Shown here piece after piece: positions 1-5,661 of a stretch of DNA of 7,960 bases. The stretch's first letter is position 1. The number at the start of each line of letters is the position of its first letter. Origin of the DNA: Eubacteriales Family XIII. Incertae Sedis bacterium (GTDB taxonomy: Bacteria > Bacillota > Clostridia > Peptostreptococcales > Anaerovoracaceae); assembly GCA_031290715.1 (NCBI GenBank), contig JAITNA010000001.1:1-7960 (forward strand), in the 5' to 3' direction. Both the position numbers and the translations under genes were made by a program. The notes below the pieces were generated by a model. That model saw only the letters and a program-made list of their open reading frames with translations. It had not been told where the DNA came from and searched no databases.

Positions 1-225
1 CGGACGTACACGCTCCTTCCCATCGACGGCAGCGCCGATTTCTTCAAGCGGCGCCGAAAGCGCCGGACGAAGGCACGGCTCCCCTCGGACGGGACGTGTG
101 CCTGGCTGCGGGAAAACGACGCACATCAATTTGAATTTCGCTTTGATGAGGAGGACCGAGTGTATTATGACGCGCCTGCGGAGGATAGCTTTGTATATAC
201 GCACAGATCGGAGGTGACAGCGTGA
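1..225 (+). CDS. C-terminal part of an unidentified phage protein (5' truncated)
   Basis: Frame 1 is open from the first base to a TGA at 223-225, giving 74 residues with no start inside the window. Visible features are a strongly basic run (FFKRRRKRRTKAR, about residues 14-26) and then an acidic, aromatic tail (FRFDEEDRVYYDAP). I do not recognise the family. The basic run would suit nucleic-acid contact, but that is inference only. The stop codon overlaps the GTG start of the next gene, so the two are probably translationally coupled and belong to the same operon. Lying upstream of an HNH gene, it is likely from the end of the replication or late-regulation part of the phage map. Confidence 0.6.
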   Translation, partial: RTYTLLPIDGSADFFKRRRKRRTKARLPSDGTCAWLRENDAHQFEFRFDEEDRVYYDAPAEDSFVYTHRSEVTA

Positions 226-542
226 GGGATTATCACATCAAGGCGCAGGACGGAGAGCCCACAGAAGCAAGATTGCAGGAAATCCGGTGGTTTTGCTACC
301 AATACCCGGAATGGGCATCGTCCGGAACAGAAGAGGGCAAAGCAAAAATGAAATTGGTGGAGGATGCTGTGTCTAAGGTGACAAACGGATTCGCGGGTAT
401 AAAAGCGCCCTTATTGCTCCATATCACCAATCGAAATATAAGCATGACGAGATTTCAGAAAGATGGGCTGCCCTGCGGCAAGTCGATGTTTTATGATCTC
501 CGGCGCAAAGTATACATCCTGCTTAACCAACGCATACCATGA
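222..542 (+). CDS. Small phage protein, possibly a late-gene transcription regulator (ArpU/RinA-like position)
   Basis: This is a 106-residue protein starting with GTG at 222. The start is supported by GGAGGTGACA just upstream (210-219) and by the 4-base overlap with the stop of the preceding gene. The N-terminal half contains a WFCYQYPEW segment. The C-terminal half has a CGKSMFYDLRRKVYILL segment (about residues 85-101) that could be the recognition part of a helix-turn-helix. Small proteins ending in a similar Cys...FY...RRK(F/V)Y.LL pattern are common just upstream of the HNH/terminase genes in Firmicutes phages, where they are often labelled as sigma-like or RinA/ArpU-type late activators. 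I make that link from memory of the pattern and position. A plain hypothetical protein is the safe alternative. Confidence 0.6.
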   Translation: MRDYHIKAQDGEPTEARLQEIRWFCYQYPEWASSGTEEGKAKMKLVEDAVSKVTNGFAGIKAPLLLHITNRNISMTRFQKDGLPCGKSMFYDLRRKVYILLNQRIP

Positions 543-561
543 GGAAAGGAATAACGAAGCG

Positions 562-924
562 ATGGGAAAGAAAAGACAGTACCGCCCGGACGAACACGGC
601 GAACACCAGATTGCATTCAAGAAAAACAAGCGGCGTATCTACGCGACACAGAACATATGCGGCATTTGCGGGACGCCGGTGGACGCCGCGCTTCGATTCC
701 CGCATCCAATGAGCAAATGCGTGGATCATATCATACCCGTGAACAGGGGCGGCCATCCATCCGACATTGACAACCTACAGCTCGCGCACCTCTCTTGCAA
801 CCGGCAGAAGAGCGACAAAATAAAACAAGAGGTCAAGGGGCCGGCAGAAAACGAGGGAACATTGTCGAATAGGATTTTGCCTCAATCGCGTGACTGGTCG
901 CAGTATCGGCCGGAGGAAAAATAG
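562..924 (+). CDS. HNH endonuclease, phage packaging-associated
   Basis: This is a 120-residue protein with a clear HNH nuclease core. It has a Cys33-x2-Cys36 zinc knuckle, Asp55-His56-Ile-Ile-Pro (the first H of HNH), Asn71 in DNLQLAH, and His76-x2-Cys79-Asn80 with Lys83 following. The start at 562 is preferred because AGGAAAGG (542-549) lies upstream and the Lys/Arg-rich N-terminus follows directly; a longer frame from 463 would run through the preceding gene. In HK97 and many siphoviruses a free-standing HNH protein next to the terminase genes is needed with the terminase for genome cutting (HK97 gp74). Here it is instead followed by a gene-free gap and the portal gene. A homing-type HNH is less likely because the gene is short and sits at the standard packaging position. 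Confidence 0.9.
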   Translation: MGKKRQYRPDEHGEHQIAFKKNKRRIYATQNICGICGTPVDAALRFPHPMSKCVDHIIPVNRGGHPSDIDNLQLAHLSCNRQKSDKIKQEVKGPAENEGTLSNRILPQSRDWSQYRPEEK

Positions 925-951
925 GGGGCATATACCCCCCTCTTGCCGGCC
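908..951 (+). repeat. Nested inverted repeat over the HNH stop codon
   Basis: An outer pair, GGCCGG (908-913) and CCGGCC (946-951), encloses an inner GGGGG (924-928) / CCCCC (935-939) hairpin with loop CATATA. The third base of the HNH stop codon TAG (922-924) is the first G of the inner stem. No T-run follows, so a normal intrinsic terminator is unlikely. The gap that follows up to 1046 holds no gene; it contains A/T-rich sequence (975-1024) and the portal ribosome site AGGG (1034-1037). The place between HNH and the head genes is where cos or terminase-binding sites often lie, but the cut site itself cannot be read from sequence. Confidence 0.5.
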
Positions 952-1046
952 TGAAAGGTTCGCACCGTCACTCGTTAAAAAAATACAGCATTGGGATATA
1001 TTGGATGGGAGATATTTTCAAATAGAAAGGAACAGGGTAAAGAATC

Positions 1047-2291
1047 ATGTTGAACGAATTGGAAAGAAAGCTGAAAATTAAACGCGCGCGCGTTCTTGCG
1101 CGCTACAACTGCTATGAAATGAAAAACGGCATGAAAAACTATGGAATTGCTGTACCGGATAGCATGAAAGCGATGGTTTCCGTACTGGGCTGGTGTGCAA
1201 AAAGCGTGGACGGGCTTGCCGATCGCCTGACGTTCCGCGGCTTTGCCGGCGATGATTTCAACATCATGAAAATCTACGAACACAACAATCCGGATATGCT
1301 GTTTGACTCGGCGGTCACATCCGCCCTTGTCGGCTCGTGCGCTTTCGTCTACATCGCCGAGGATGAGGACGGATATCCCACGCTTCAAGTGGTCGATGGC
1401 GCGAACGCGACCGGAAAGATCGACGAAACCACCGGAATGCTTACGGAGGGCTACGCGGTGCTGAAGAGGGACGACAAGGGCGCGGAAGAGTTAACCGCAT
1501 ATTTCGAGCCTTACAGGACGGTATACTATGAGGGGGTGAATCCTGTCCGGGAGTTTGAGCACCCTGTTCCGTTTCCGCTGCTTGTCCCGATCATACACCG
1601 GCCGGACGCTGTGCGCCCGTTCGGGCGGTCACGGATCAGCCGGGCGTGCATGAGGATCATGCAGGATGCCCGTGAGGTGGTACGTCTTTCGATGGTGGCG
1701 GCACAATTCTACTCGTTCCCTCAAAGATACGTCGTCGGCACAGACGATAATTTAGAACTCGACCGGTGGCGGGCGGCCGTTTCGACGATGTTCAACATCT
1801 CAAAAGGCGAAGATGGGACGATTCCGAATATCGGGCAGTTTCAGCAGCAGTCCATGGAACCGCTGTTCTCGCAACTGAAAATCTACGCGTCGCTGTTTTC
1901 CGGGGAAACAGGAATATCGCTTCAGGAGCTCGGTTTCACGGACGCAAATCCTGCCAGTGCGGACGCGATCATCAGCGGCCGCGAGGGGCTTCTGCTGAAC
2001 GCGAGGAAAGCGCAGCGCAATTTCGGCAGCGGGTTCCTCAATGCGGGAATTGCCGCCGCGTCACTGCGGGACAAAACCGCATATAATCGGCACGAGTTCA
2101 GGCGCACAAAGCCGGAATGGTATCCGGTGTTTGAACCGAATCTTTCAACCCTCGGCGACAGCATAATCAAAATCAATCAGGCGGTCCCCGGATTCTTCGA
2201 CCGAGAGAGTATATCCAAGCTGTCCGGCATCGACGTAGAGGACCGTGCGGCACTGACTCTTAACGCCGCGCTTAGCGAGGAAACAGCATGA
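1047..2291 (+). CDS. Phage portal protein, SPP1 gp6-like
   Basis: This 414-residue protein would form the dodecameric ring at one vertex of the head, through which TerL pumps DNA and to which the tail is joined. Family signs in order: Tyr-rich N-terminal helix (about 20-32), VLGWCAKSVDGLADRL (46-61), DMLFDSAVTSALVGSCAFVYI (83-103), the P-F-G-R-S-R-I-S-R segment (191-199), and TGISLQELGF followed by NPASADAI (288-308). These fit the Gp6-like portal family (Pfam Phage_prot_Gp6). Length is within the usual 400-500 range, at the short end. Start 1047 has AGGG at 1034-1037, nine bases upstream. The stop overlaps the MuF start (ATGA), the usual coupling for this pair. The unusual point is that no terminase gene precedes it. 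Confidence 0.93.
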   Translation: MLNELERKLKIKRARVLARYNCYEMKNGMKNYGIAVPDSMKAMVSVLGWCAKSVDGLADRLTFRGFAGDDFNIMKIYEHNNPDMLFDSAVTSALVGSCAFVYIAEDEDGYPTLQVVDGANATGKIDETTGMLTEGYAVLKRDDKGAEELTAYFEPYRTVYYEGVNPVREFEHPVPFPLLVPIIHRPDAVRPFGRSRISRACMRIMQDAREVVRLSMVAAQFYSFPQRYVVGTDDNLELDRWRAAVSTMFNISKGEDGTIPNIGQFQQQSMEPLFSQLKIYASLFSGETGISLQELGFTDANPASADAIISGREGLLLNARKAQRNFGSGFLNAGIAAASLRDKTAYNRHEFRRTKPEWYPVFEPNLSTLGDSIIKINQAVPGFFDRESISKLSGIDVEDRAALTLNAALSEETA

Positions 2292-3004
2292 GCACCGCCG
2301 ACATCGCCCCGGCGCTCTGGGCGAAAATGCGCGGCTCGTATCTTGCGGCGGTGTCCGGGGATACGGAACTGCGGGCGATCAACGCTATCGCCAGATCGGG
2401 AAAGGCGACGCACCTTGAAACGCAGCGCTTGGCGGCGAGACTCGCAGAGATTACATCGGAATCGTTGACCCGGAGCATTTTTCCGGATACGCTTCCGAAC
2501 GGCTGTTTTTATTACAACATCGGGCAGAGGACGGTAATACCGCTGATCGGGATGTCGCACGACCTCACGATGAGTACGGCGTCATTGATACAAGCCGTAC
2601 TGAACAAAAACACGGGGATCGGACTGAAAGCCGTAACGCCGCCCCTCAACTCCGGAGTCGTGAACGGAATATTAAACCAACTCACCAACGCGGGCGACGA
2701 CTATACCAAGATACTGTCCATCCTCGGCGAACCGGTGCGGAACACCATCGCGCATTTCGGCAACGATTTTGTCAAAGCGAATGCTGACTTTCAGCGCCGC
2801 GCCGGACTGCAGCCGCAGATCGAGCGGCAGGCCCACGGCTCCAAAACCTGCGCATGGTGCAGAGGCCTTGTTTGGAGCGGCGACTACGGGGACGAGCCCG
2901 CGGACTTCTACCGCAAGCATGACTATTGCCGCTGCACCGTACTGTTTACACCGTCGAAAGACGGGAATGTAAAGCAAAACGCGCATTCAAAGAAATGGGT
3001 GTAA
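2288..3004 (+). CDS. MuF-like minor head protein
   Basis: This is a 238-residue protein whose C-terminal part carries the MuF signature: Cys188-x2-Cys191 (TCAWCRGLVWSGDY), then His211 and Cys214-Arg-Cys216 (HDYCRC), a likely zinc site. It ends in QNAHSKKWV, like the end of the conserved MuF region in relatives. MuF/SPP1 gp7-type proteins associate with the portal, are packaged in the head and affect DNA ejection or head assembly. The start overlaps the portal stop by four bases and is preceded by GAGG. In temperate Firmicutes phages MuF regions are often followed by a C-terminal polymorphic toxin domain. Here the gene ends with TAA at 3002-3004, and the following toxin-like gene is in the same frame with no further stop before its ATG. 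Confidence 0.88.
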   Translation: MSTADIAPALWAKMRGSYLAAVSGDTELRAINAIARSGKATHLETQRLAARLAEITSESLTRSIFPDTLPNGCFYYNIGQRTVIPLIGMSHDLTMSTASLIQAVLNKNTGIGLKAVTPPLNSGVVNGILNQLTNAGDDYTKILSILGEPVRNTIAHFGNDFVKANADFQRRAGLQPQIERQAHGSKTCAWCRGLVWSGDYGDEPADFYRKHDYCRCTVLFTPSKDGNVKQNAHSKKWV

Positions 3005-3015
3005 ACCGGTGGTAC

Positions 3016-3022
3016 AGGTGAT
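3016..3022 (+). promoter_or_regulatory. Abutting ribosome site AGGTGAT of the 3023 gene
   Basis: AGGTGAT matches the 3' part of the 16S-complementary sequence (AAGGAGGTGATC) but touches the ATG at 3023 with no spacer. It also lies only 11 bases after the MuF stop codon. Initiation here is probably helped by ribosomes that have just terminated on MuF. By contrast the next gene has a well-spaced GGAGGT (3371-3376, seven bases before its ATG), so the downstream partner could be made in excess. Confidence 0.45.
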
Positions 3023-3382
3023 ATGATAAATTTCTTGGAGCGTGATAAGCCGCGCGCCGAAGCGCTGTACGATACAGTGAGAAACCTGCAGGGCGATATC
3101 GGGATCATCGCTGAGGCGGCGGATATCTTTCCATACGAAGCGGCCGATATTAAGGATTACGTTTTCAGTAATTCGGAACATTGGCCTTTTGCTCCGCAAG
3201 CCGAGGCGTGGCTTTGGATATATGACGGAGATGGAACGCCTGAAGATTTTGTATTTATCGAGCACGAGCGAGTTGAACTCTCTTACAGGCAGGACGGGAT
3301 GGATTATGCAAGTGCCCACGAACTGGCGAATGAAGATGCGAATTGGGAAGAATTGATTTATAAAAAATACGGAGGTAAATGA
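3023..3382 (+). CDS. Probable MuF-associated toxin-domain protein (free-standing)
   Basis: This is a 119-residue, very acidic protein (26 Asp/Glu against 10 Lys/Arg by my count). Visible blocks are DIGIIAEAADIFPYEAADIKDYVF (25-48, cited as position only beyond DIGIIAEAADIF), FIEHERVEL (78-86) and GMDYASAHELAN (92-103). This order (D..IA...., a ..IK..VF/H segment, a ..HE..E block and a Y..AHE.A block near the end) resembles C-terminal domains I recall from phage MuF polymorphic toxins in Firmicutes. I cannot name the family or catalytic residues. It is in frame with the MuF gene, separated by one TAA. It ends one base before the next gene, a probable immunity partner. G+C drops to about 40-45% over much of it (24/60 at 3121-3180, 26/60 at 3301-3360). 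The alternative is an unrelated phage moron protein. Confidence 0.6.
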   Translation: MINFLERDKPRAEALYDTVRNLQGDIGIIAEAADIFPYEAADIKDYVFSNSEHWPFAPQAEAWLWIYDGDGTPEDFVFIEHERVELSYRQDGMDYASAHELANEDANWEELIYKKYGGK

Positions 3383-3383
3383 T

Positions 3384-3620
3384 ATGTTCCGGGATTTGAA
3401 AAAGGTCGAAGAAACAAATATCTATGTGGATTACGCCTATGGAAAAGAAGGCGGCGTTCTTGGAGGACTAATCCGCGTCTGGAAAGAAACGGGAAGCGCA
3501 AAAAAATTAAAACCTCTGCCTGATGAAACAGAGGGTGAGTTTAGATTTTTTGGGATGGCATTGCTCGGCAATATTGAAGAGGCGGGTTATCCTGATGAAT
3601 TTACCATGCGGATAACGTAA
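3384..3620 (+). CDS. Small protein, probable immunity partner of the 3023 gene
   Basis: This is a 78-residue protein with an excellent ribosome site (GGAGGT at 3371-3376, seven bases from ATG) and only one base between the upstream stop and its start, so the two genes are surely co-translated. It has no signal peptide or membrane segment. The N-terminal half (TNIYVDYAYGKEGG, then LGGLIRVWKE) looks beta-rich, followed by a charged turn (LPDETEGEFRFF) and a short C-terminal segment. Composition is about 45% G+C (81/180 at 3421-3600), well below the flanking terminase. The immunity role is inferred from pairing and position and from the known arrangement of immunity genes after MuF toxins; no motif proves it. 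Confidence 0.6.
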   Translation: MFRDLKKVEETNIYVDYAYGKEGGVLGGLIRVWKETGSAKKLKPLPDETEGEFRFFGMALLGNIEEAGYPDEFTMRIT

Positions 3621-3633
3621 CAGCAGTTTTTCG

Positions 3634-5043
3634 ATGGCAAGGGCGAAACACGGCAGACAGGAGCCGACCAGACAGGTCGTCATACCCTACACGAAAACGC
3701 AAGGCGCGAAAGCGATCACGCTGTACAACTCGAAGCGCCGCAAGGCCCTTGCGTGGCAGAAGGGCATTGTCAAAGATATTCTCGCGACGGGAAAAAGAGG
3801 GCTGTGGACGCACTCGAAATTCGGCCTATCCGTCCCGCGCCGGAACGGGAAGAACGAGATCATCATTATGCGGGAAGTATACGGCCTTGTTGAGCTGGGC
3901 GAGAAGATACTTCACACAGCGCACCGCACGACCACGGAGCATGCGGCATGGGAACGGCTCTATGAGTGGTTCCGCGAAAGCGGGAACGGCGGCTTGATCG
4001 CGTCAACATACCGCTCATACGGCCTTGAACACATCATCCTCACAAATGGGGGCGAAATCAAGTTCCGGACGCGAACGACAAAAGGCGGCCTTGGGGAAGG
4101 CTATGACCTGCTTGTCGTCGACGAAGCGCAGGAATACCAAGACGATCAGGAACAGGCGCTCAAATACGTTGTGTCAGACTCAAAAAACCCGCAGACGATT
4201 TTCACGGGCACCCCGCCGACGCCGGCATCGTCCGGAACGGTGTTCTTGAAATACCGGAATCTTGTCTTGTCAGGCATGAGCGCCGATAACGGATGGGCGG
4301 AGTGGGGCGTGGACGCCGAGACGGACCCGCAGGACAAAAATGCATGGTATGAAACAAACCCGTCGATTGCCGTCATCATCTCCGAACGGGCAATCTCGGA
4401 CGAGATCGGAAACGATGATCTTGATTTCAATATCCAGCGCCTTGGCTACTGGGTGCGGTACAACATCAAATCGGCGATCACGAGGAAAGAGTGGGATGCC
4501 CTCGCTGTCCCAAGCCCGAACCCGAATGGCAAGCTATCCGTGGGTATCAAGTACGACCATGGCGGCGAAACAGTGAGTATGGCCATCGCCGTCAAACACG
4601 GGGAGGATAAGATATTCACGGAAGCCATCGACTGCCGGCAGACGCGGGAGGGCAGCGATTGGATCATTGGGTTCCTCCTCGCGGCGGCGCCCGCCATCGG
4701 CAAGATCATCATCGACGGCGCATCCGGCCAGTCTGTCCTTGCCGCACAGCTCAAGAGAGAGAAAATCAAAGGCATCATCCTGCCGACTGTGAAGCAGGTC
4801 ATCACGGCAAACTCGGCATTTGAAAGCGCCCTGCACGGCGGCCGTATATGCCACGCAGGCCAGCCGTCGCTTGTGCAGGCCGCGTCAAATTGCGAAAAGC
4901 GCGCCATCGGGACATCGGGCGGATTTGGTTATCGGTCAATCAACCATGACATTGAAGTATCACTCCTCGATGCCGTACTCCTCGCACATTACGGCGCGGA
5001 GTACTACGCTGTAAAAGAGAAAAGCCAAGCGGTTTCTTACTGA
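3634..5043 (+). CDS. Terminase large subunit (TerL)
   Basis: This 469-residue packaging motor has both halves complete. ATPase half: Walker A-type VPRRNGKN (67-74), HTAHRTT (94-100), Walker B LLVVDEAQEY (159-168) and motif III TGTPPTP (191-197). RNase H-like nuclease half: VGIKYD (303-308), KIIIDGASGQ (357-366, Asp361) and HDIEVSLLDAVLLAH (438-452, Asp446), which give the expected metal-binding acidic residues. The N-terminus (GRQEPTRQVVIPY) matches the usual family start, so ATG 3634 is right even though the 20 bases before it hold no Shine-Dalgarno sequence; a TAA at 3613-3615 rules out an upstream start. It follows the immunity-like gene by 13 bases, so coupled reinitiation is likely. Its place after portal and MuF is unusual. 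Confidence 0.95.
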   Translation: MARAKHGRQEPTRQVVIPYTKTQGAKAITLYNSKRRKALAWQKGIVKDILATGKRGLWTHSKFGLSVPRRNGKNEIIIMREVYGLVELGEKILHTAHRTTTEHAAWERLYEWFRESGNGGLIASTYRSYGLEHIILTNGGEIKFRTRTTKGGLGEGYDLLVVDEAQEYQDDQEQALKYVVSDSKNPQTIFTGTPPTPASSGTVFLKYRNLVLSGMSADNGWAEWGVDAETDPQDKNAWYETNPSIAVIISERAISDEIGNDDLDFNIQRLGYWVRYNIKSAITRKEWDALAVPSPNPNGKLSVGIKYDHGGETVSMAIAVKHGEDKIFTEAIDCRQTREGSDWIIGFLLAAAPAIGKIIIDGASGQSVLAAQLKREKIKGIILPTVKQVITANSAFESALHGGRICHAGQPSLVQAASNCEKRAIGTSGGFGYRSINHDIEVSLLDAVLLAHYGAEYYAVKEKSQAVSY

Positions 5044-5064
5044 CACCCACCCCCGACCGAGAAT

Positions 5065-5107
5065 CATTGCCCCGGAAAACTGCGGAATCCGGGGTAATGC
5101 TTTTTTT
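5065..5107 (+). terminator. Strong intrinsic terminator after TerL
   Basis: CATTGCCCCGGA (5065-5076) pairs with TCCGGGGTAATG (5088-5099) as a 12-bp stem with one G-U pair, an 11-base loop (5077-5087), then C and seven T (5101-5107). It lies 22 bases after the TerL stop and separates the HNH-to-TerL genes from scaffold and capsid. Either capsid genes have their own promoter, or late transcription passes through it. Confidence 0.85.
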
Positions 5108-5134
5108 GGGGAAACATAGTAAATTTTATATAAC
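5106..5134 (+). promoter_or_regulatory. Weak candidate promoter for scaffold/capsid genes
   Basis: TTGGGG (5106-5111) and TATAAC (5129-5134) are separated by 17 bases within an A/T-rich stretch between the terminator and the scaffold gene. The -10 fits well (5 of 6), the -35 poorly (3 of 6). It is listed because a start point just after a strong terminator would make sense, not because the match is convincing. Confidence 0.22.
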
Positions 5135-5177
5135 AGCATTTGCAGACAGTACCTTACTCAGGGGAAAGAGGAGAACC

Positions 5178-5660
5178 ATGGCAGATTTCACGGCAGTAAC
5201 GATTGAAACACAAGAACAGTTTGACGATCTGGTCAAGGACCGGCTGGCCAGACAGGAGAAGCAGATACGCGAACAGGTCAGCGGGGAATACGCGGATTAT
5301 AAAGACCTGAAACGCGCCGCTTCCGAACACGAGACCGCAAGGAAAGGGTGGGAGACGGAGAAGGACGACCTGAACGGCAAGCTCGAAAGCGCAAACACCC
5401 GGATCAAAACCTTTGAAATGACAGCGCTCAAAGCGAAGATTCTCGCCAAAGAGGAAATCCCATGGAATCTGCGCGAACAGGCGATTGAGCTTCTCAAAGG
5501 CGAGACGGAAGATGAGATCAAGGCAAGTGCAAAATTAGTAAAGACGCTGCTCGGCAAAGGGCCGGGCGGGCGCCTGCCGCAGAAAACGCCGATTGACGGG
5601 GGCGGCGGGCAGCCCGATGCGTATCTCGGATGGTCAAAGCAAATAGGAGGTACAGAGTAA
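5178..5660 (+). CDS. Capsid scaffolding protein (DUF4355/gp20-like)
   Basis: This is a 160-residue protein. The start at 5178 is chosen for GAGGAG at 5168-5173; an in-frame extension to 5067 would begin inside the terminator and adds no family-like sequence. The layout is typical of phage scaffolds: a short start with a TQEQFDDLVKDRLARQEKQI segment (about 11-30), a long charged coiled-coil region (about 15-90, rich in Glu, Lys, Arg), a helical IPWNLREQAIELLKGETEDEI segment (about 95-115, key residues Ile-Pro, Leu-Leu-Lys-Gly), and a Gly/Pro-rich tail (GPGGRLP ... DGGGGQP). It lies immediately before the major capsid gene, with one base between. Scaffolds line the procapsid and leave before DNA filling. 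No protease gene is seen next to it, so it may leave intact. Confidence 0.82.
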   Translation: MADFTAVTIETQEQFDDLVKDRLARQEKQIREQVSGEYADYKDLKRAASEHETARKGWETEKDDLNGKLESANTRIKTFEMTALKAKILAKEEIPWNLREQAIELLKGETEDEIKASAKLVKTLLGKGPGGRLPQKTPIDGGGGQPDAYLGWSKQIGGTE

Positions 5661-5661
5661 T

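Noticed and set aside
463..561. Longer N-terminus for the HNH gene starting at 463
   Set aside because: It would overlap 80 bases of the 222-542 gene out of frame, adds no HNH-like sequence, and the ATG at 562 has a usable ribosome site and a typical Lys-rich start.
975..1002. Promoter with TTAAAA (975-980) and TATATT (997-1002) before the portal gene
   Set aside because: Spacing is 16 but the -35 match is 4 of 6 in an A/T-rich stretch where such matches are common. It was not strong enough to list as a feature.
890..1081. Short plus-strand frame of 63 codons across the HNH-portal gap, considered as a TerS remnant
   Set aside because: It starts inside HNH, ends inside portal, has no ribosome site and does not resemble a small terminase subunit.
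1086..1103. GCGCGC / GCGCGC hairpin with a six-base loop early in the portal gene
   Set aside because: It falls inside codons for a conserved basic segment (K-R-A-R-V-L-A-R). Alternating GC from Arg/Ala codons explains it without a regulatory role.
975..1388. Minus-strand open frame of 137 codons over the portal start
   Set aside because: It is a shadow of the portal gene plus gap, with no ribosome site or recognisable protein. Similar antisense frames at 2177-2560, 4446-4907, 5763-6134 and 6589-6960 were rejected for the same reason.
3002..3022. Alternative genetic code in which TAA is read through generally
   Set aside because: TAA ends other genes here at normal family lengths (for example 3618-3620, 6565-6567 and 6758-6760), so only local readthrough could be considered.
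5067..5177. Longer N-terminus for the scaffold gene starting at 5067
   Set aside because: The extension is read from the terminator stem and an A/T-rich non-coding stretch. The GAGGAG site and family-like start are at 5178.
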